NCBI RefSeq assembly: GCF_009739515.1
Contig: NZ_CP046535.1
Location: 2,480,001-2,544,000 of the forward strand
Length of the DNA stretch: 64,000 nt
Reading direction: 5' to 3'
Source of the DNA: Sphingomonas profundi
GTDB taxonomy: Bacteria; Pseudomonadota; Alphaproteobacteria; Sphingomonadales; Sphingomonadaceae
This document shows positions 55,127 to 63,176 of the stretch, in pieces. How positions within the stretch are numbered: the first letter of the stretch is position 1; each line of letters opens with the position of its first letter. Below the pieces are notes generated by a model. The model was not told where the DNA came from and did not search any database. It saw only the letters and a program-made list of their open reading frames with translations. The position numbers and the translations under genes are program-made.

Positions 55127-56338
55127 ATGTCGATCCTCACCGACACCCGCCCGCTCGATCGCGTTGCGGACTTTCCGGCGATCCCGACGGGTTGGGCCTA
55201 TCTCGACACCGCCGCCACCGCGCAGAAGCCGCAGGCAGTGATCGACGCCATCGCCCGTGCCTACAGCGAGACCTATGCGACCGTGCATCGCGGCGTCTAC
55301 GCCCGCTCGGCCGACATGACCGTGGCCTATGAGGCGGCGCGCGCCCGCGTGGCCGGCTTCATCGGCGCCGCGTCCGCCGACGAGATCGTGTTCGTGCGCG
55401 GCGCGACGGAAGGCATCAACCTCGTCGCGCAGAGCTGGGGGCTGTCGCTGCAGCCGGGCGATCGCATCCTGCTCTCGCAGCTCGAACATCACAGCAATAT
55501 CGTGCCGTGGCAGCTGCTGCGCGATCGGCTGGGCCTGCAAATCGATGTCGCCCCGCTGGATGCGGCCGGGTGCATCGATCTGGACGCGGTGGCGGCCATG
55601 CTGACGCCGCAGCACCGGCTGGTGGCGCTGGCCCACGTCTCCAACGTGCTCGGCTCCGTGCTGGATTGCCGTCGCGCCGCCGATCTGGCGCATGGCGTGG
55701 GCGCGAAGCTGCTGCTTGACGGCTGTCAGGCGGTGCCTCGCCTAGCCGTGGACGTCGCCGCCCTGGGCTGCGACTTCTACGTCTTCTCCGGCCACAAGCT
55801 CTACGGGCCGACCGGCATCGGCGTGCTGTGGGCGCGGGCCGACATCCTCGATGCCATGCCGCCGTGGCAGGGCGGCGGCGCGATGATCGATCGCGTCACG
55901 TTCGATCGCACCAGCTTTGCCCCGCCGCCCGCCCGGTTCGAGGCGGGGACGCCGCACATCGTCGGCGCGCTCGGCCTGCACGCGTCGATCGACTATGTCG
56001 ACGCGATCGGCCTTGACGCCATCCACGCGCACGAGACGGCGCTGGTGCGCACCGCGCGCGAGGCGCTGTCGGCGCTGAACAGCGTCACGCTGTTCGGGCC
56101 GGAGGATGCCGCCGGCATCGTCAGCTTCGCGGTGGAGGGGGTGCATCCGCACGACATCGGCACCATATTGGACGAGGAGCGGGTGGCGATCCGCGCAGGC
56201 CATCATTGCGCCCAGCCGCTGATGGAGCATCTGGGCGTGCCGGCCACCGCGCGCGCCAGCTTCGGCGTCTATAATGGCGCGGCGGACGTGGACGCGCTGG
56301 TGCGGGGATTGCAACGGGTGACGAGAATATTCGGATGA
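55127..56338 (+). CDS. sufS: Cysteine desulfurase SufS
   Basis: A PLP enzyme that takes sulfur from cysteine for cluster assembly, 403 residues. GWAYLDTAATAQKPQAVIDA starts the fold; the PLP lysine is in FYVFSGHKLYGPTGIG near residue 225; the catalytic cysteine is in RAGHHCAQPLMEHLG near 365. Group II (SufS/CsdA) by the RAGHHCAQP motif. ATG 55127 has AGAGG upstream. Overlaps sufT by ATGA. Confidence 0.98.
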   Translation: MSILTDTRPLDRVADFPAIPTGWAYLDTAATAQKPQAVIDAIARAYSETYATVHRGVYARSADMTVAYEAARARVAGFIGAASADEIVFVRGATEGINLVAQSWGLSLQPGDRILLSQLEHHSNIVPWQLLRDRLGLQIDVAPLDAAGCIDLDAVAAMLTPQHRLVALAHVSNVLGSVLDCRRAADLAHGVGAKLLLDGCQAVPRLAVDVAALGCDFYVFSGHKLYGPTGIGVLWARADILDAMPPWQGGGAMIDRVTFDRTSFAPPPARFEAGTPHIVGALGLHASIDYVDAIGLDAIHAHETALVRTAREALSALNSVTLFGPEDAAGIVSFAVEGVHPHDIGTILDEERVAIRAGHHCAQPLMEHLGVPATARASFGVYNGAADVDALVRGLQRVTRIFG

Positions 56339-56814
56339 GCGACGAGAACAGCATCAGGATCGAGGAGGTCGACGCCGTCGCCCCCGCGCCCCGCGCGCGG
56401 GTGGAGGAGGAGCCGGCGGTCCGCCCCCAGGCCAGCGTGCCGCACAAGGCGGACTATCTCGAAGGCTTCCTCGCCGCCGGCGCGGCCGCGCAGCCGGCCG
56501 GCGAGCCCGGCGGGGAGGTCTATGACGCCGTGATCACCGCGCTGAAGGAGATCTACGATCCCGAGATCCCGGTGAACATCTACGATCTCGGCCTGATCTA
56601 CGGCGTCGACATCACCGGCGATGGTCATGCGGTGGTGACGATGACCCTCACGACGCCGCACTGCCCGGTCGCCGAATCGATGCCGGGCGAGGTGGAGATG
56701 CGCGTCGGCGCCGTTCCCGGCGTCGGCGCGGCCGAGGTCAATCTCGTCTGGGATCCGCCTTGGGATCCGCAGAAGATGTCCGACGAAGCCAAACTCGAAC
56801 TGGGGATGCTGTGA
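56335..56814 (+). CDS. sufT: SUF system Fe-S assembly protein SufT (MIP18/DUF59 family)
   Basis: A 159-residue protein with a disordered acidic N-terminal ~60 residues and a DUF59 domain: ITALKEIYDPEIPVNIYDLGLIYGV, then TMTLTTPHCPVAESMP with the conserved cysteine and VEVNLVWDPPWDP-type AAEVNLVWDPPWDP. SufT is an auxiliary factor for Fe-S maturation. Overlaps sufS (ATGA) and sufA (TGATG). Confidence 0.95.
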   Translation: MSDENSIRIEEVDAVAPAPRARVEEEPAVRPQASVPHKADYLEGFLAAGAAAQPAGEPGGEVYDAVITALKEIYDPEIPVNIYDLGLIYGVDITGDGHAVVTMTLTTPHCPVAESMPGEVEMRVGAVPGVGAAEVNLVWDPPWDPQKMSDEAKLELGML

Positions 56815-57167
56815 TGGCCACCACCGCCCGCGCCCGCCCGGCCGCGCTCACGCTGACGCCCTCCGCCGAGCAGCGCATCGCCGACCTGATGGCGCAGGCG
56901 CCCGACGGCGCCGTGGGGGTGAAGCTCTCCACCCCGCGGCGGGGTTGCTCGGGCCTTGCCTACTCGGTCGACTACATCACCGCCGCCGACCCTTTCGACG
57001 AGAAGATCGCCACCCCCGGCGGCGACTTCTACGTCGACGGCGGCTCCATCCTGTACCTGATCGGCAGCCGCATGGACTGGGTGGAGGATGATTTCACCGC
57101 CGGCTTCGTCTTCCAGAACCCCAACGCCAAAGGCGCCTGCGGTTGCGGCGAGAGCTTCACCGTCTGA
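56814..57167 (+). CDS. sufA: A-type Fe-S carrier (SufA/IscA/ErpA family)
   Basis: A 117-residue HesB-type protein that carries Fe-S clusters to targets. The three conserved cysteines are in RRGCSGLAYSVDY and KGACGCGESFTV. The start overlaps the sufT stop by TGATG. Last gene of the suf operon; 45 nt downstream lies the copy of the tRNA-Ser 3' end that begins the island. Confidence 0.96.
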   Translation: MATTARARPAALTLTPSAEQRIADLMAQAPDGAVGVKLSTPRRGCSGLAYSVDYITAADPFDEKIATPGGDFYVDGGSILYLIGSRMDWVEDDFTAGFVFQNPNAKGACGCGESFTV

Positions 57168-57212
57168 GGCGGGGCATCGTGCAAGGCGGGCCTGGCGCGT
57201 TGGACGGGATGT

Positions 57213-57226
57213 TGGCGGAGAGGGTG
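57213..57226. repeat. Distal attachment-site copy of tRNA-Ser 3' end
   Basis: Exact 14-nt match (TGGCGGAGAGGGTG) to 60082-60095. The flanks diverge immediately on both sides. It marks the boundary between sufA and the island. Confidence 0.75.
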
Positions 57227-57298
57227 TCCGCAAGGGGAAAGTGTAAGCTACTTAGATTGTTCAGTATTTTCGCTTTTCGGCCGAAAGTCTCTCCCACA

Positions 57299-57315
57299 TT
57301 TACCCCACACTTGTG
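57299..57315. repeat. Internal island repeat, left copy
   Basis: TTTACCCCACACTTGTG matches TTTGCCCCACACTTGTG at 59955-59971 in the same orientation (one mismatch in 17). A related CCCACATTT lies directly before it. Both copies lie 70-110 nt inside the attachment repeats, the place for integrase arm-type binding sites. Confidence 0.6.
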
Positions 57316-57324
57316 CTTTTTGGG

Positions 57325-57756
57325 CTACATTTTCGTGCCCGTTTGCCACGGGTCGAGCAGCGTCAAATCGAGCCCTGAAAAGTCCGGGACGTTGCGGGTC
57401 ACCACGGTCATTCCATGGACGAGCGCCGTCGCCGCGATGAGCGCGTCGCGGTCCGAGCGTGGGTCCGGAACGTGCATCCGCGCGCACCGTCGAGCTACTT
57501 CCACGTCGACCGGAAGGATGCGGCCTTCGAATGCTGGCAAGACGCTCTGATCCAGCCAAGCGCGCAGAACTTTGCCCTGAGCCGCATCGCGCCGTTCGAT
57601 CAGCAGGATGCCCAGCTCTAGCTCCAGGACTGTAATTGCTGACAGGAACAGGCTGCCGACGGGGATCGGCTGCGCCCAGGCGACCACGTTCGGGTCCGCC
57701 CTGCCGTTTTTCGTCTTGCGCAGCTCGGATACGACGTTCGTATCGAGCAAGTACAT
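57325..57756 (-). CDS. vapC: VapC-family PIN-domain toxin
   Basis: A 143-residue PIN ribonuclease, FitB-like. MYLLDTNVVSELRK gives the first catalytic Asp (D5) and the RK motif, ITVLELELGI the Glu, DRDALIAATALVHGMTVVTRN (in parts) the third acidic residue and helix, and VPDFSGL the last Asp. VapC toxins cleave tRNA or rRNA. It overlaps vapB by TGATG and is the second gene of the pair. Located in the tRNA-Ser island. Confidence 0.9.
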   Translation of the reverse strand: MYLLDTNVVSELRKTKNGRADPNVVAWAQPIPVGSLFLSAITVLELELGILLIERRDAAQGKVLRAWLDQSVLPAFEGRILPVDVEVARRCARMHVPDPRSDRDALIAATALVHGMTVVTRNVPDFSGLDLTLLDPWQTGTKM

Positions 57757-58013
57757 CAGGACAAGTCGGCGGGCCGGAAGAGCTCACCGGATGCGCGCGG
57801 CGCCTCAAAGTCGATAGCGTCGTGCTCATTTGCCGAGAGCAGGTCGATGATGCTAGCACCCTTTCCGACGAGCTTCTGGTAATCCTCGATGCTCATGAGG
57901 ACGTGAGCCGGCCTGCCCCGATCGGTGATGAAGACCGGACCACCTGCCGTCGCCTTCTTCGCCCGGCTGGCATCCTGATTGAACTCGCGACTGGACAGCG
58001 TGGTAGATCCCAT
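57756..58013 (-). CDS. vapB: Phd/YefM-family antitoxin (VapB partner)
   Basis: An 85-residue antitoxin: the N-terminal Phd/YefM DNA-binding fold STTLSSREFNQDASRAKKAT and GPVFITDRGRPAHVLMSIEDYQKL (in parts), then a C-terminal tail (IDLLSANEHDAIDFEAPRA) that should wrap the toxin. ATG 58013 has GGAGGG seven bases upstream; longer in-frame ATGs at 58043 and 58028 lie over that site. A 20-bp palindrome upstream suits autoregulation. Confidence 0.9.
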   Translation of the reverse strand: MGSTTLSSREFNQDASRAKKATAGGPVFITDRGRPAHVLMSIEDYQKLVGKGASIIDLLSANEHDAIDFEAPRASGELFRPADLS

Positions 58014-58031
58014 AGGGCGGCCCTCCATTTG

Positions 58032-58051
58032 ATGTAGAAACATATCTACAT
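58032..58051. promoter_or_regulatory. Candidate operator of vapBC
   Basis: Arms ATGTAGA (58032-58038) and TCTACAT (58045-58051) form a perfect inverted repeat with a 6-nt spacer, 18 nt upstream of the antitoxin start. Antitoxins of this class repress their own promoter through such sites. Confidence 0.6.
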
Positions 58052-58137
58052 GCGACGGCGCTGAACTTCAACCGCCATGGCACGCCTGCATGTGCTATCG
58101 GGCGACGGGAGCACGCGGCAGGCTGACGAGGTGAGCT

Positions 58138-58317
58138 ATGGCGACGAGGATGTACAAGAGCGAGCCGATGGCGGCCATCTATGAGATGATGGAAGGCCTG
58201 CGCCAAGGCGGCGCCATCAACGAGCAGACGATGCACGGCTTCGACGCTGCCTGCTTATCCCTCGCGCCCGAGCCGGAGCGGCGCGCGCAGCAAGGCGGGA
58301 GCGATCAGGCTGCGTAA
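58138..58317 (+). pseudogene. Truncated HigA/XRE-type antitoxin-like fragment
   Basis: A 59-residue ORF, too short for a complete regulator. MYKSEPMAAIYEMMEGLRQGGAINEQTMHGFDAACLS (in parts) resembles the N-terminal helices of small XRE regulators paired with RelE/HigB toxins, in which a DNA-binding helix-turn-helix should follow; here it is replaced by a short Ala/Gln-rich tail and a stop. No toxin gene is adjacent. Its 3' end overlaps the converging methyltransferase relic. Probably a decayed antitoxin. Confidence 0.45.
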
Positions 58318-58859
58318 CGCCCGTCATTGAGGCGGCGGGCCATGCCAAGGCCGGCGAGCGCATCGAGCACCGGACGGACGGTGGCGGCGCGCTTGCCCTT
58401 GAAGCTGCGGGCGATGTCCCCTGCGCCAAGCGGCGCGGGCGCGGCGGCGAGGATCGACTGCACCGCGCCGACCTGCTCGGGCAAGGTCGCCGGCCAAGGG
58501 ATGACGTTGCTGACCGGCGCCATTGCGGCCTCGCCCAGGTCGAGCGTACCCGCGATCGGCGCGCGATAGCCGGGGTCCTGGAACTCGGGACGCAGATAGC
58601 GCACCAGTCCGCGCGCCTCCTCCGCCGCCCGCGCCTTGTTGAGCGCGACGAGGCGGGTGAGGATCGTCTCCTCGTCCAGCGAGCCGGCGCGATGCTCGTC
58701 GCCCCAGCCATAGGCGTCCGCCACCCTTTCATCGATCGCGTCGTGACGCTGGCGGATAAGCGTAACGAGCCCGCGATCGTGGATGTCGCGCTCCTGCGCC
58801 GTGAGCAATCGGCCTTCGCGAAGCGCTTCTATTACTGCGAGCCGAAGGTGCGCTGGCAT
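58305..58859 (-). pseudogene. C-terminal relic of a type II restriction-modification DNA methyltransferase
   Basis: A 184-residue ORF that looks like the tail of a class I SAM-dependent DNA methyltransferase: IEALREGRLLTAQERDIHDRGLV, HDAIDERVADAYGW, ILTRLVALNKARAAEEARGLVRYLRPEFQDPGYR (in parts). No catalytic SAM or NPPY motif is present, so it cannot methylate alone. The last ~60 residues (AAPAPLGAGDIARSFKG and ATVRPVLDALAGLGMAR) look like a winged-helix appendix. Remnant status is inferred. Confidence 0.6.
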
Positions 58860-59154
58860 GGTACCAACTGCGAAGGGGTCGAGGCCGACCTGATAGCCAA
58901 GTTCATTGAGGCATTCGGGACCCGCCCGCTCCGAAACCGCAACACTCCGACCGACGCGTACGAACGGATCTACTCCGCCAAGGAGCTACACGTGCTGCAC
59001 CCTGGCAAAGGAGGTGGATTCCACTGGGCTTTGACACCGTTGCCCTCGCCTCACTTCTATCGCGCCGCGTGACTGATGCGATTTGCGGCAGGGGTTCCGG
59101 CCGGCGCTTGCCGACGTAGGCCGGACGAAGCCCCAAGATGCTTCTTAGACGCTT
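58860..59154. other. Island stretch without a clear gene
   Basis: A plus-strand reading frame closing at 59072 (FYYCEPKVRWHGTNCEGVEA, KFIEAFGTRPLRNRN, AKELHVLHPGKGGGFHWALT) looks protein-like from about 58835 on, but it has no start signal, runs partly antisense to the methyltransferase relic and matches no family I recognise. It may be the decayed end of a larger ORF. Confidence 0.35.
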
Positions 59155-59928
59155 CTATCTTTCGATCGCCTCAAGGACAGACCAGATAGGCGAAAAGCCT
59201 GCGATGAACGAATGTCGGAAGTCCGGAGCCGAAACCCGGCGACGAATGTTCGATACTGACTCTGGTAAGTCACCCAACGTGCGTCGGGAGTGCGAGGGCT
59301 CTGACAACGAACGTCGTTGATTCGCGACATGCATCGCCGTTTCCGCGATCTGGCGAGGCAAGCCACGCGAGATCGAGCGAAGCGGCGCCTCGGTAATCCG
59401 GAAGCCCTTGGCATAGGACCAGTCGAGTACGACTCCAATGCGCTGCCGCACCCGCCGCGCCGTCTCCGGCTTGCTGAGCCAGATCGGCGCCAGCACGTCG
59501 CGGATCACCGGCCCTTCGATATCCGAGACGAGCCGATTGCCGATGCGCGGGAAGGCATAGGTGGTCAGCGTGGTGATCCACTGATCCTGATGCTTCCCGT
59601 TCTTCCAAGCGGCCTTGTGCTCCTCGTGCACCAGCTTGGCCGCCTCGCGGAAGGTCAGAATTTTCAGCTTCGCCTTCTGTCGCTCGATCGTGGGGTCGAT
59701 CCCCTTCGCCAGCGACTTGCGCGCCTCGTGCGCCTTGTCGCGCGCTTTGGCCAAGGTGATCTCGTCCACCGGGCCGAGGCCGATGTCGCGGCGGCGGCCA
59801 TTGTGCTGGACTCGCACGAACCAGTAGGCCCGGCCCGGCCTGGTGAACTCCAGGATCAGCCCGTCGCCGTCCGAGTAGCGACCTGGTTCCTTCAACGCGC
59901 GGATCTGCGCGACCGTCAGCTTCCCCAT
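59155..59928 (-). pseudogene. Truncated tyrosine integrase (P4-like), catalytic domain lost
   Basis: The N-terminal ~195 residues are a normal P4-type integrase: DUF4102 arm-binding domain (KLTVAQIRALKEPGRYSDGDGLILEF, in parts; YWFVRVQHNGRRRDIGLG; AKGIDPTIERQKAK) and core-binding domain (QWITTLTTYAFPRIGNRLVSDI, RRVRQRIGVVLDWSYAKGFR). After SRGLPRQ the reading departs from the family; the expected R-H-R-Y catalytic domain (~180 residues) is missing and an unrelated ~65-residue tail ends the ORF. It lies beside tRNA-Ser, the usual place for such an integrase. Confidence 0.85.
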
Positions 59929-59954
59929 GATTCTGCCTCGATTTGGGTCCGAGT

Positions 59955-59971
59955 TTTGCCCCACACTTGTG
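59955..59971. repeat. Internal island repeat, right copy
   Basis: TTTGCCCCACACTTGTG, 16 of 17 identical with 57299-57315. It lies just upstream of the integrase start, where arm-type sites can also control int expression. The following TGGGG makes a short palindrome CCCCACACTTGTGTGGGG. Confidence 0.6.
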
Positions 59972-60080
59972 TGGGGATGACCCGGAACATATCAGGAACA
60001 CGTGAAATCCAGCAAGTAGCCAAGAGCCCTGTTGTTACAGGCACTTAAGGGACGTTTCTGGACTTCATGGGACACTGTAA

Positions 60081-60171
<91 letters not shown>

Positions 60172-60291
60172 GCTAAGCGAGGCCGGCTGCGCGCAGCCGG
60201 GGCCGATCGATCGAAGCGGCGCTGTTAGCGGAAGCGATCCGGCTTGCCAAGCGCCGCTTGCCTCCGCGCGCTGCATCCCTAAATTGGCCGG

Positions 60292-60687
60292 ATGACACAA
60301 GCCCTGCCCATCCCCCACGGTTCCCGCATCGCCGGCCCCCTGAGCCGCGCCGACGTGCCGCCGATCGCGCATGCGCGCTTCTCCATCGGGGATGTGGTGC
60401 GCCACCGCCTGTTCGAGTTTCGCGGGGTCGTGTTCGATATCGATCCCGTCTTCGCCAACAGCGACGAATGGTATGAGGCGATCCCGGAGCAGGTGCGCCC
60501 GCGCAAGGACCAGCCCTTCTACCACCTGCTCGCCGAGAATGCGGACAGCAACTATGTCGCCTATGTCAGCCAGCAGAATCTGGAGCATGACGAGAGCGAC
60601 GAGCCGGTCGACCATCCGGCGATCGCCGGCCTTTTCGACGAGTATAGCGAGGGGCGCTACGCCCTGAAGCGCGAGCATCGCCACTGA
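60292..60687 (+). CDS. hspQ: Heat shock protein HspQ
   Basis: A small YccV/HspQ-fold protein; in enterobacteria it enhances Lon substrate degradation and binds DNA. The 131-residue sequence has an N-terminal extension of ~25 residues, then ARFSIGDVVRHRLFEFRGVVFDIDPVFA, the conserved RPRKDQPFYHLLAEN and YVAYVSQQNLEHDES (in parts). It stands alone between tRNA-Ser and rplU. Confidence 0.93.
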   Translation: MTQALPIPHGSRIAGPLSRADVPPIAHARFSIGDVVRHRLFEFRGVVFDIDPVFANSDEWYEAIPEQVRPRKDQPFYHLLAENADSNYVAYVSQQNLEHDESDEPVDHPAIAGLFDEYSEGRYALKREHRH

Positions 60688-60862
60688 TCGGCGGGTGCCG
60701 CGCGCGGCGTATGGCAAGCCCGCGCACCGGGCGGCGGTGGCCGATTGACTCTGCGACGGCCTTCGCATAACAGCGCCATCTTCCCGCGCGGGGGCCGGCC
60801 GTGGCGATCGCCATTGCCGGCATTCTCTCGCGCGGATCGCATTTCGGGAAGTGATGAGGGCC

Positions 60863-61213
60863 ATGTTCGCAATCGTGCGCACGGGCGGCAAGCAGTATCG
60901 CGTTGCCGCAGGAGACAAGATCGTCGTCGAGAAGATCGCGGGTGACGCGGGCTCGACCGTGTCACTGGGCGACGTGCTGTTCGCCGGCAGCGGCGGCGAG
61001 ACGCAGGACGTAAGCGGACTCACGGTCTCGGCCGAGATCATCGCCCAGGCGAAGGGCGAGAAGGTCATCGTCTTCAAGAAGCGTCGCCGGCACAATTATC
61101 GCCGTCGCAACGGCCACCGCCAGCAGCATACGATCCTGCGGATCACCGCGATCGGCGATCACAAGGCCGAGAACGAGGCCCGGGCGGAAGCGCCGGCGGC
61201 CGTCGAAGCCTGA
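60863..61213 (+). CDS. rplU: 50S ribosomal protein L21
   Basis: The 116-residue L21: [25 protein letters not shown] (in parts), [22 protein letters not shown] and [12 protein letters not shown], followed by a non-conserved acidic Ala-rich tail. ATG 60863 is the family start; GATGAGGG lies upstream. rpmA follows after 14 nt. Confidence 0.98.
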   Translation: MFAIVRTGGKQYRVAAGDKIVVEKIAGDAGSTVSLGDVLFAGSGGETQDVSGLTVSAEIIAQAKGEKVIVFKKRRRHNYRRRNGHRQQHTILRITAIGDHKAENEARAEAPAAVEA

Positions 61214-61227
61214 GGGAGTAAGAGAGC

Positions 61228-61506
61228 ATGGCACATAAGAAAGCAGGCGGCTCCTCGCGCAACGGCCGCGATTCGGCCGGCCGCCGCCTCGGCGTGAAGA
61301 AGTTCGGCGGCCAGGAAGTGGTCGGCGGCAACATCATCGTCCGCCAGCGCGGCACCCGCGTCTATCCGGGTCGCAACGTGGGCATGGGCAAGGATCATAC
61401 GCTGTTCGCGCTGGTCGACGGTCGCGTGGCGTTCCACGAGGGCAAGCTCGGCCGCAAGTTCGTGCGCGTCGACGCAGCCGAGATTACGGCCGAGGCGGCC
61501 GAGTAA
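61228..61506 (+). CDS. rpmA: 50S ribosomal protein L27
   Basis: The 92-residue L27: [28 protein letters not shown] (in parts) with the flexible N-terminus that reaches the peptidyl transferase centre, [13 protein letters not shown] and [23 protein letters not shown] stretch precedes the start. A terminator follows 64 nt after its stop. Confidence 0.98.
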   Translation: MAHKKAGGSSRNGRDSAGRRLGVKKFGGQEVVGGNIIVRQRGTRVYPGRNVGMGKDHTLFALVDGRVAFHEGKLGRKFVRVDAAEITAEAAE

Positions 61507-61569
61507 CGGACGAGCCGATAAGCGGGTCGTCCTGCGGGCGACCCGAAGATCCGCCATGGCGGATCGTGA

Positions 61570-61598
61570 GGGAGACGGGTCGCACCGGCTCCCTTTTT
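61570..61598 (+). terminator. Terminator after rplU-rpmA
   Basis: Stem GGGAG-x-CGG/CCG-x-CTCCC (arms 61570-61578 and 61585-61593, one mismatch), followed by TTTTT. A GATCCGCCATGGCGGATC palindrome lies directly upstream (about 61549-61566). Confidence 0.8.
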
Positions 61599-61674
61599 GC
61601 TGTCTTCCTCACCCGCCTGTCGCGCAGTCGTAACCCGTCTGGATCAGAGGCTGCGGTCGAGAAGGAGAAGGATC

Positions 61675-62223
61675 ATGTTCGCACGGACGGAGCGGCTGAT
61701 GCTGCGCCCCGGCTGGATCGAGGACGCACCGGCGCTCAGCCGGGCCATCGGCGACGAGGCGATCGTGCGCAACCTGGCGCAGGCGCCGTGGCCCTATGCG
61801 CTGGGCGATGCGGAGGCGTTCCTTGCGCGGCGGCGCGATGCGCTGCTGCCCGATTTCCTGCTGTTCCTGCGCACGCGCGGCACGCCCCGGCTGATCGGCG
61901 GGATGGGCCTGCAGCGCGACGCGGCGGGCGAGGTGGAGTTCGGCTACTGGATCGCGCGCGATTACTGGGGCCTGGGCTTCGCCACGGAGGCCGGCCGCGC
62001 GGTGATGGCGCTGGCGAAGGGCAGCCTGCGCCTCCGCCGGATGGTGGCCGGCCACTTCCTCGACAATCCCGCGTCCGGCAACGTGCTGCGCAAGCTGGGT
62101 TTCGCGCCCACCGGCCAGATCCTCGCGCGCGAATCGCGCGGGCGCGGCTGCGCGGTGCCGTTCGCCGCCTTCGCCTGGGCGGCGCCGGCCGCGCGGGCGG
62201 ACGAGCCGCGCCTGGCGGCCTGA
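61675..62223 (+). CDS. GNAT family N-acetyltransferase
   Basis: A 182-residue acetyltransferase of the RimJ/RimL type: TERLMLRPGWIEDAPALSRAI at the N-terminus, LIGGMGLQRDAAGEVEFGYWIARDYWGLGFATEAGRAV (in parts; acetyl-CoA-binding loop GLGFATEA), and DNPASGNVLRKLGF near the end. Such enzymes acetylate ribosomal proteins, antibiotics or small amines; the substrate is unknown. ATG 61675 has GAAGGAGAAGG upstream. Confidence 0.88.
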   Translation: MFARTERLMLRPGWIEDAPALSRAIGDEAIVRNLAQAPWPYALGDAEAFLARRRDALLPDFLLFLRTRGTPRLIGGMGLQRDAAGEVEFGYWIARDYWGLGFATEAGRAVMALAKGSLRLRRMVAGHFLDNPASGNVLRKLGFAPTGQILARESRGRGCAVPFAAFAWAAPAARADEPRLAA

Positions 62224-62272
62224 ACCACCGGCCACGGGCGGCCGTGGATGCGACTGGGGGGACGCGCGCGGA

Positions 62273-63121
62273 TCAGGCCGCCAGCGCGGGCTCCGGCCGC
62301 GCATCGTCCCGATCGGCGGCGGCGATCAGCGCGCGATCGTCGTGCCGCCACGGATGGAAGCCGGGCAGGAAGAAGGTGCCCCAGGCGCGCAGGATGCCGC
62401 GCATCATGCCGGGCGAGACCAGCGCGAACCACGCCACCCGCGCCCACGCGCGCGGGCCGGTCAGCCCGTCCTGCCGCAGCAGATCGAGGATGCCGGCGGT
62501 GCGATCGACGAGGAAGTTGCGGGTGACGAGCAGCATCACCCGGCTCTTGACCGACCAGCGGCGAAAGCGGGGCCAGCCGCGCGTGGCGTGCAGCCACGTA
62601 TCGTAGGCCACGCCCTTATGCTCGATCTCCTCGATCGAGTGCCAGCGCCACAGGGCGGCCGATTCGGGATCGGCGGCGGCCAGGTGGCGCGGATCGGCGA
62701 GCAGCGCGTGGGCGAGGATGGCGGTGAAATGCTCCAGCGCCATCGTCACCGCCAGGCTGACGATCGGATGCTTGCGCCGCAGCAGATCGAGCCGCTGGTC
62801 GACCCGCGCGTCCAGCCGCGAGACGTCGTAGCCGGCGTCCGCCACGCGGCGGTTGAACGCCACATGCTCGCGGCTGTGCATCACCTCCTGCCGGGTGAAG
62901 GCCGTGATCTCGGCGGCAAGGCGCGGCGGCGCGCCATCGCGAAAGGCGCGCACGCTCTCCACGAACAGCGCCTCGCCCTTGGGGAAGGTGACGGAGAGCG
63001 CGTTGTAGAAGGCGGTTGCCACGGGATCGCCGCCGAGCCACCACCGGCCCAGCGCCGCGCCGCGGCCGAAGCGGCGGTCGCGCGGGCGGATGGCGAGATC
63101 GGCGGGGGTGGTGCTGCGCAT
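62273..63121 (-). CDS. Metal-dependent hydrolase (COG3687 family)
   Basis: A 282-residue helical protein of the predicted metal-dependent hydrolase family. Potential ligand clusters: FTRQEVMHSREHVAFNR near residue 77, LEHFTAILAHALL near 130 and WHSIEEIEHKGVAYDTWL near 160. The pattern of spaced Glu and His in four helices resembles ferritin-like di-iron proteins; the reaction is unknown. Divergent from a TetR regulator, whose start palindrome overlaps this gene's -35 box, suggesting repression by it. Confidence 0.85.
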   Translation of the reverse strand: MRSTTPADLAIRPRDRRFGRGAALGRWWLGGDPVATAFYNALSVTFPKGEALFVESVRAFRDGAPPRLAAEITAFTRQEVMHSREHVAFNRRVADAGYDVSRLDARVDQRLDLLRRKHPIVSLAVTMALEHFTAILAHALLADPRHLAAADPESAALWRWHSIEEIEHKGVAYDTWLHATRGWPRFRRWSVKSRVMLLVTRNFLVDRTAGILDLLRQDGLTGPRAWARVAWFALVSPGMMRGILRAWGTFFLPGFHPWRHDDRALIAAADRDDARPEPALAA

Positions 63122-63147
63122 GACGGAAAAGCCTCCTGATCCACCCG

Positions 63148-63169
63148 CATCTATGGACTACTGACACGA

Positions 63170-63176
<7 letters not shown>
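63148..63176 (-). promoter_or_regulatory. Promoter of the metal-dependent hydrolase gene with overlapping palindrome
   Basis: On the minus strand TTGACA (63171-63176) and TAGATG (63148-63153) are 17 nt apart. The inverted repeat TGACA-CGAA-TGTCA (63162-63175) covers the -35 box and the ATG of the divergent tetR gene, so a repressor bound there would block both. Confidence 0.6.

Noticed and set aside
59239-59330. Plus-strand ORF at 59138-59320 as a gene
   Set aside because: It is antisense to the integrase tail, 60 codons long, and shows no family features.
61549-61566. Palindrome GATCCGCCATGGCGGATC as an operator
   Set aside because: It lies between the rpmA stop and the terminator, so it is more likely part of the 3' structured region than a regulatory site.
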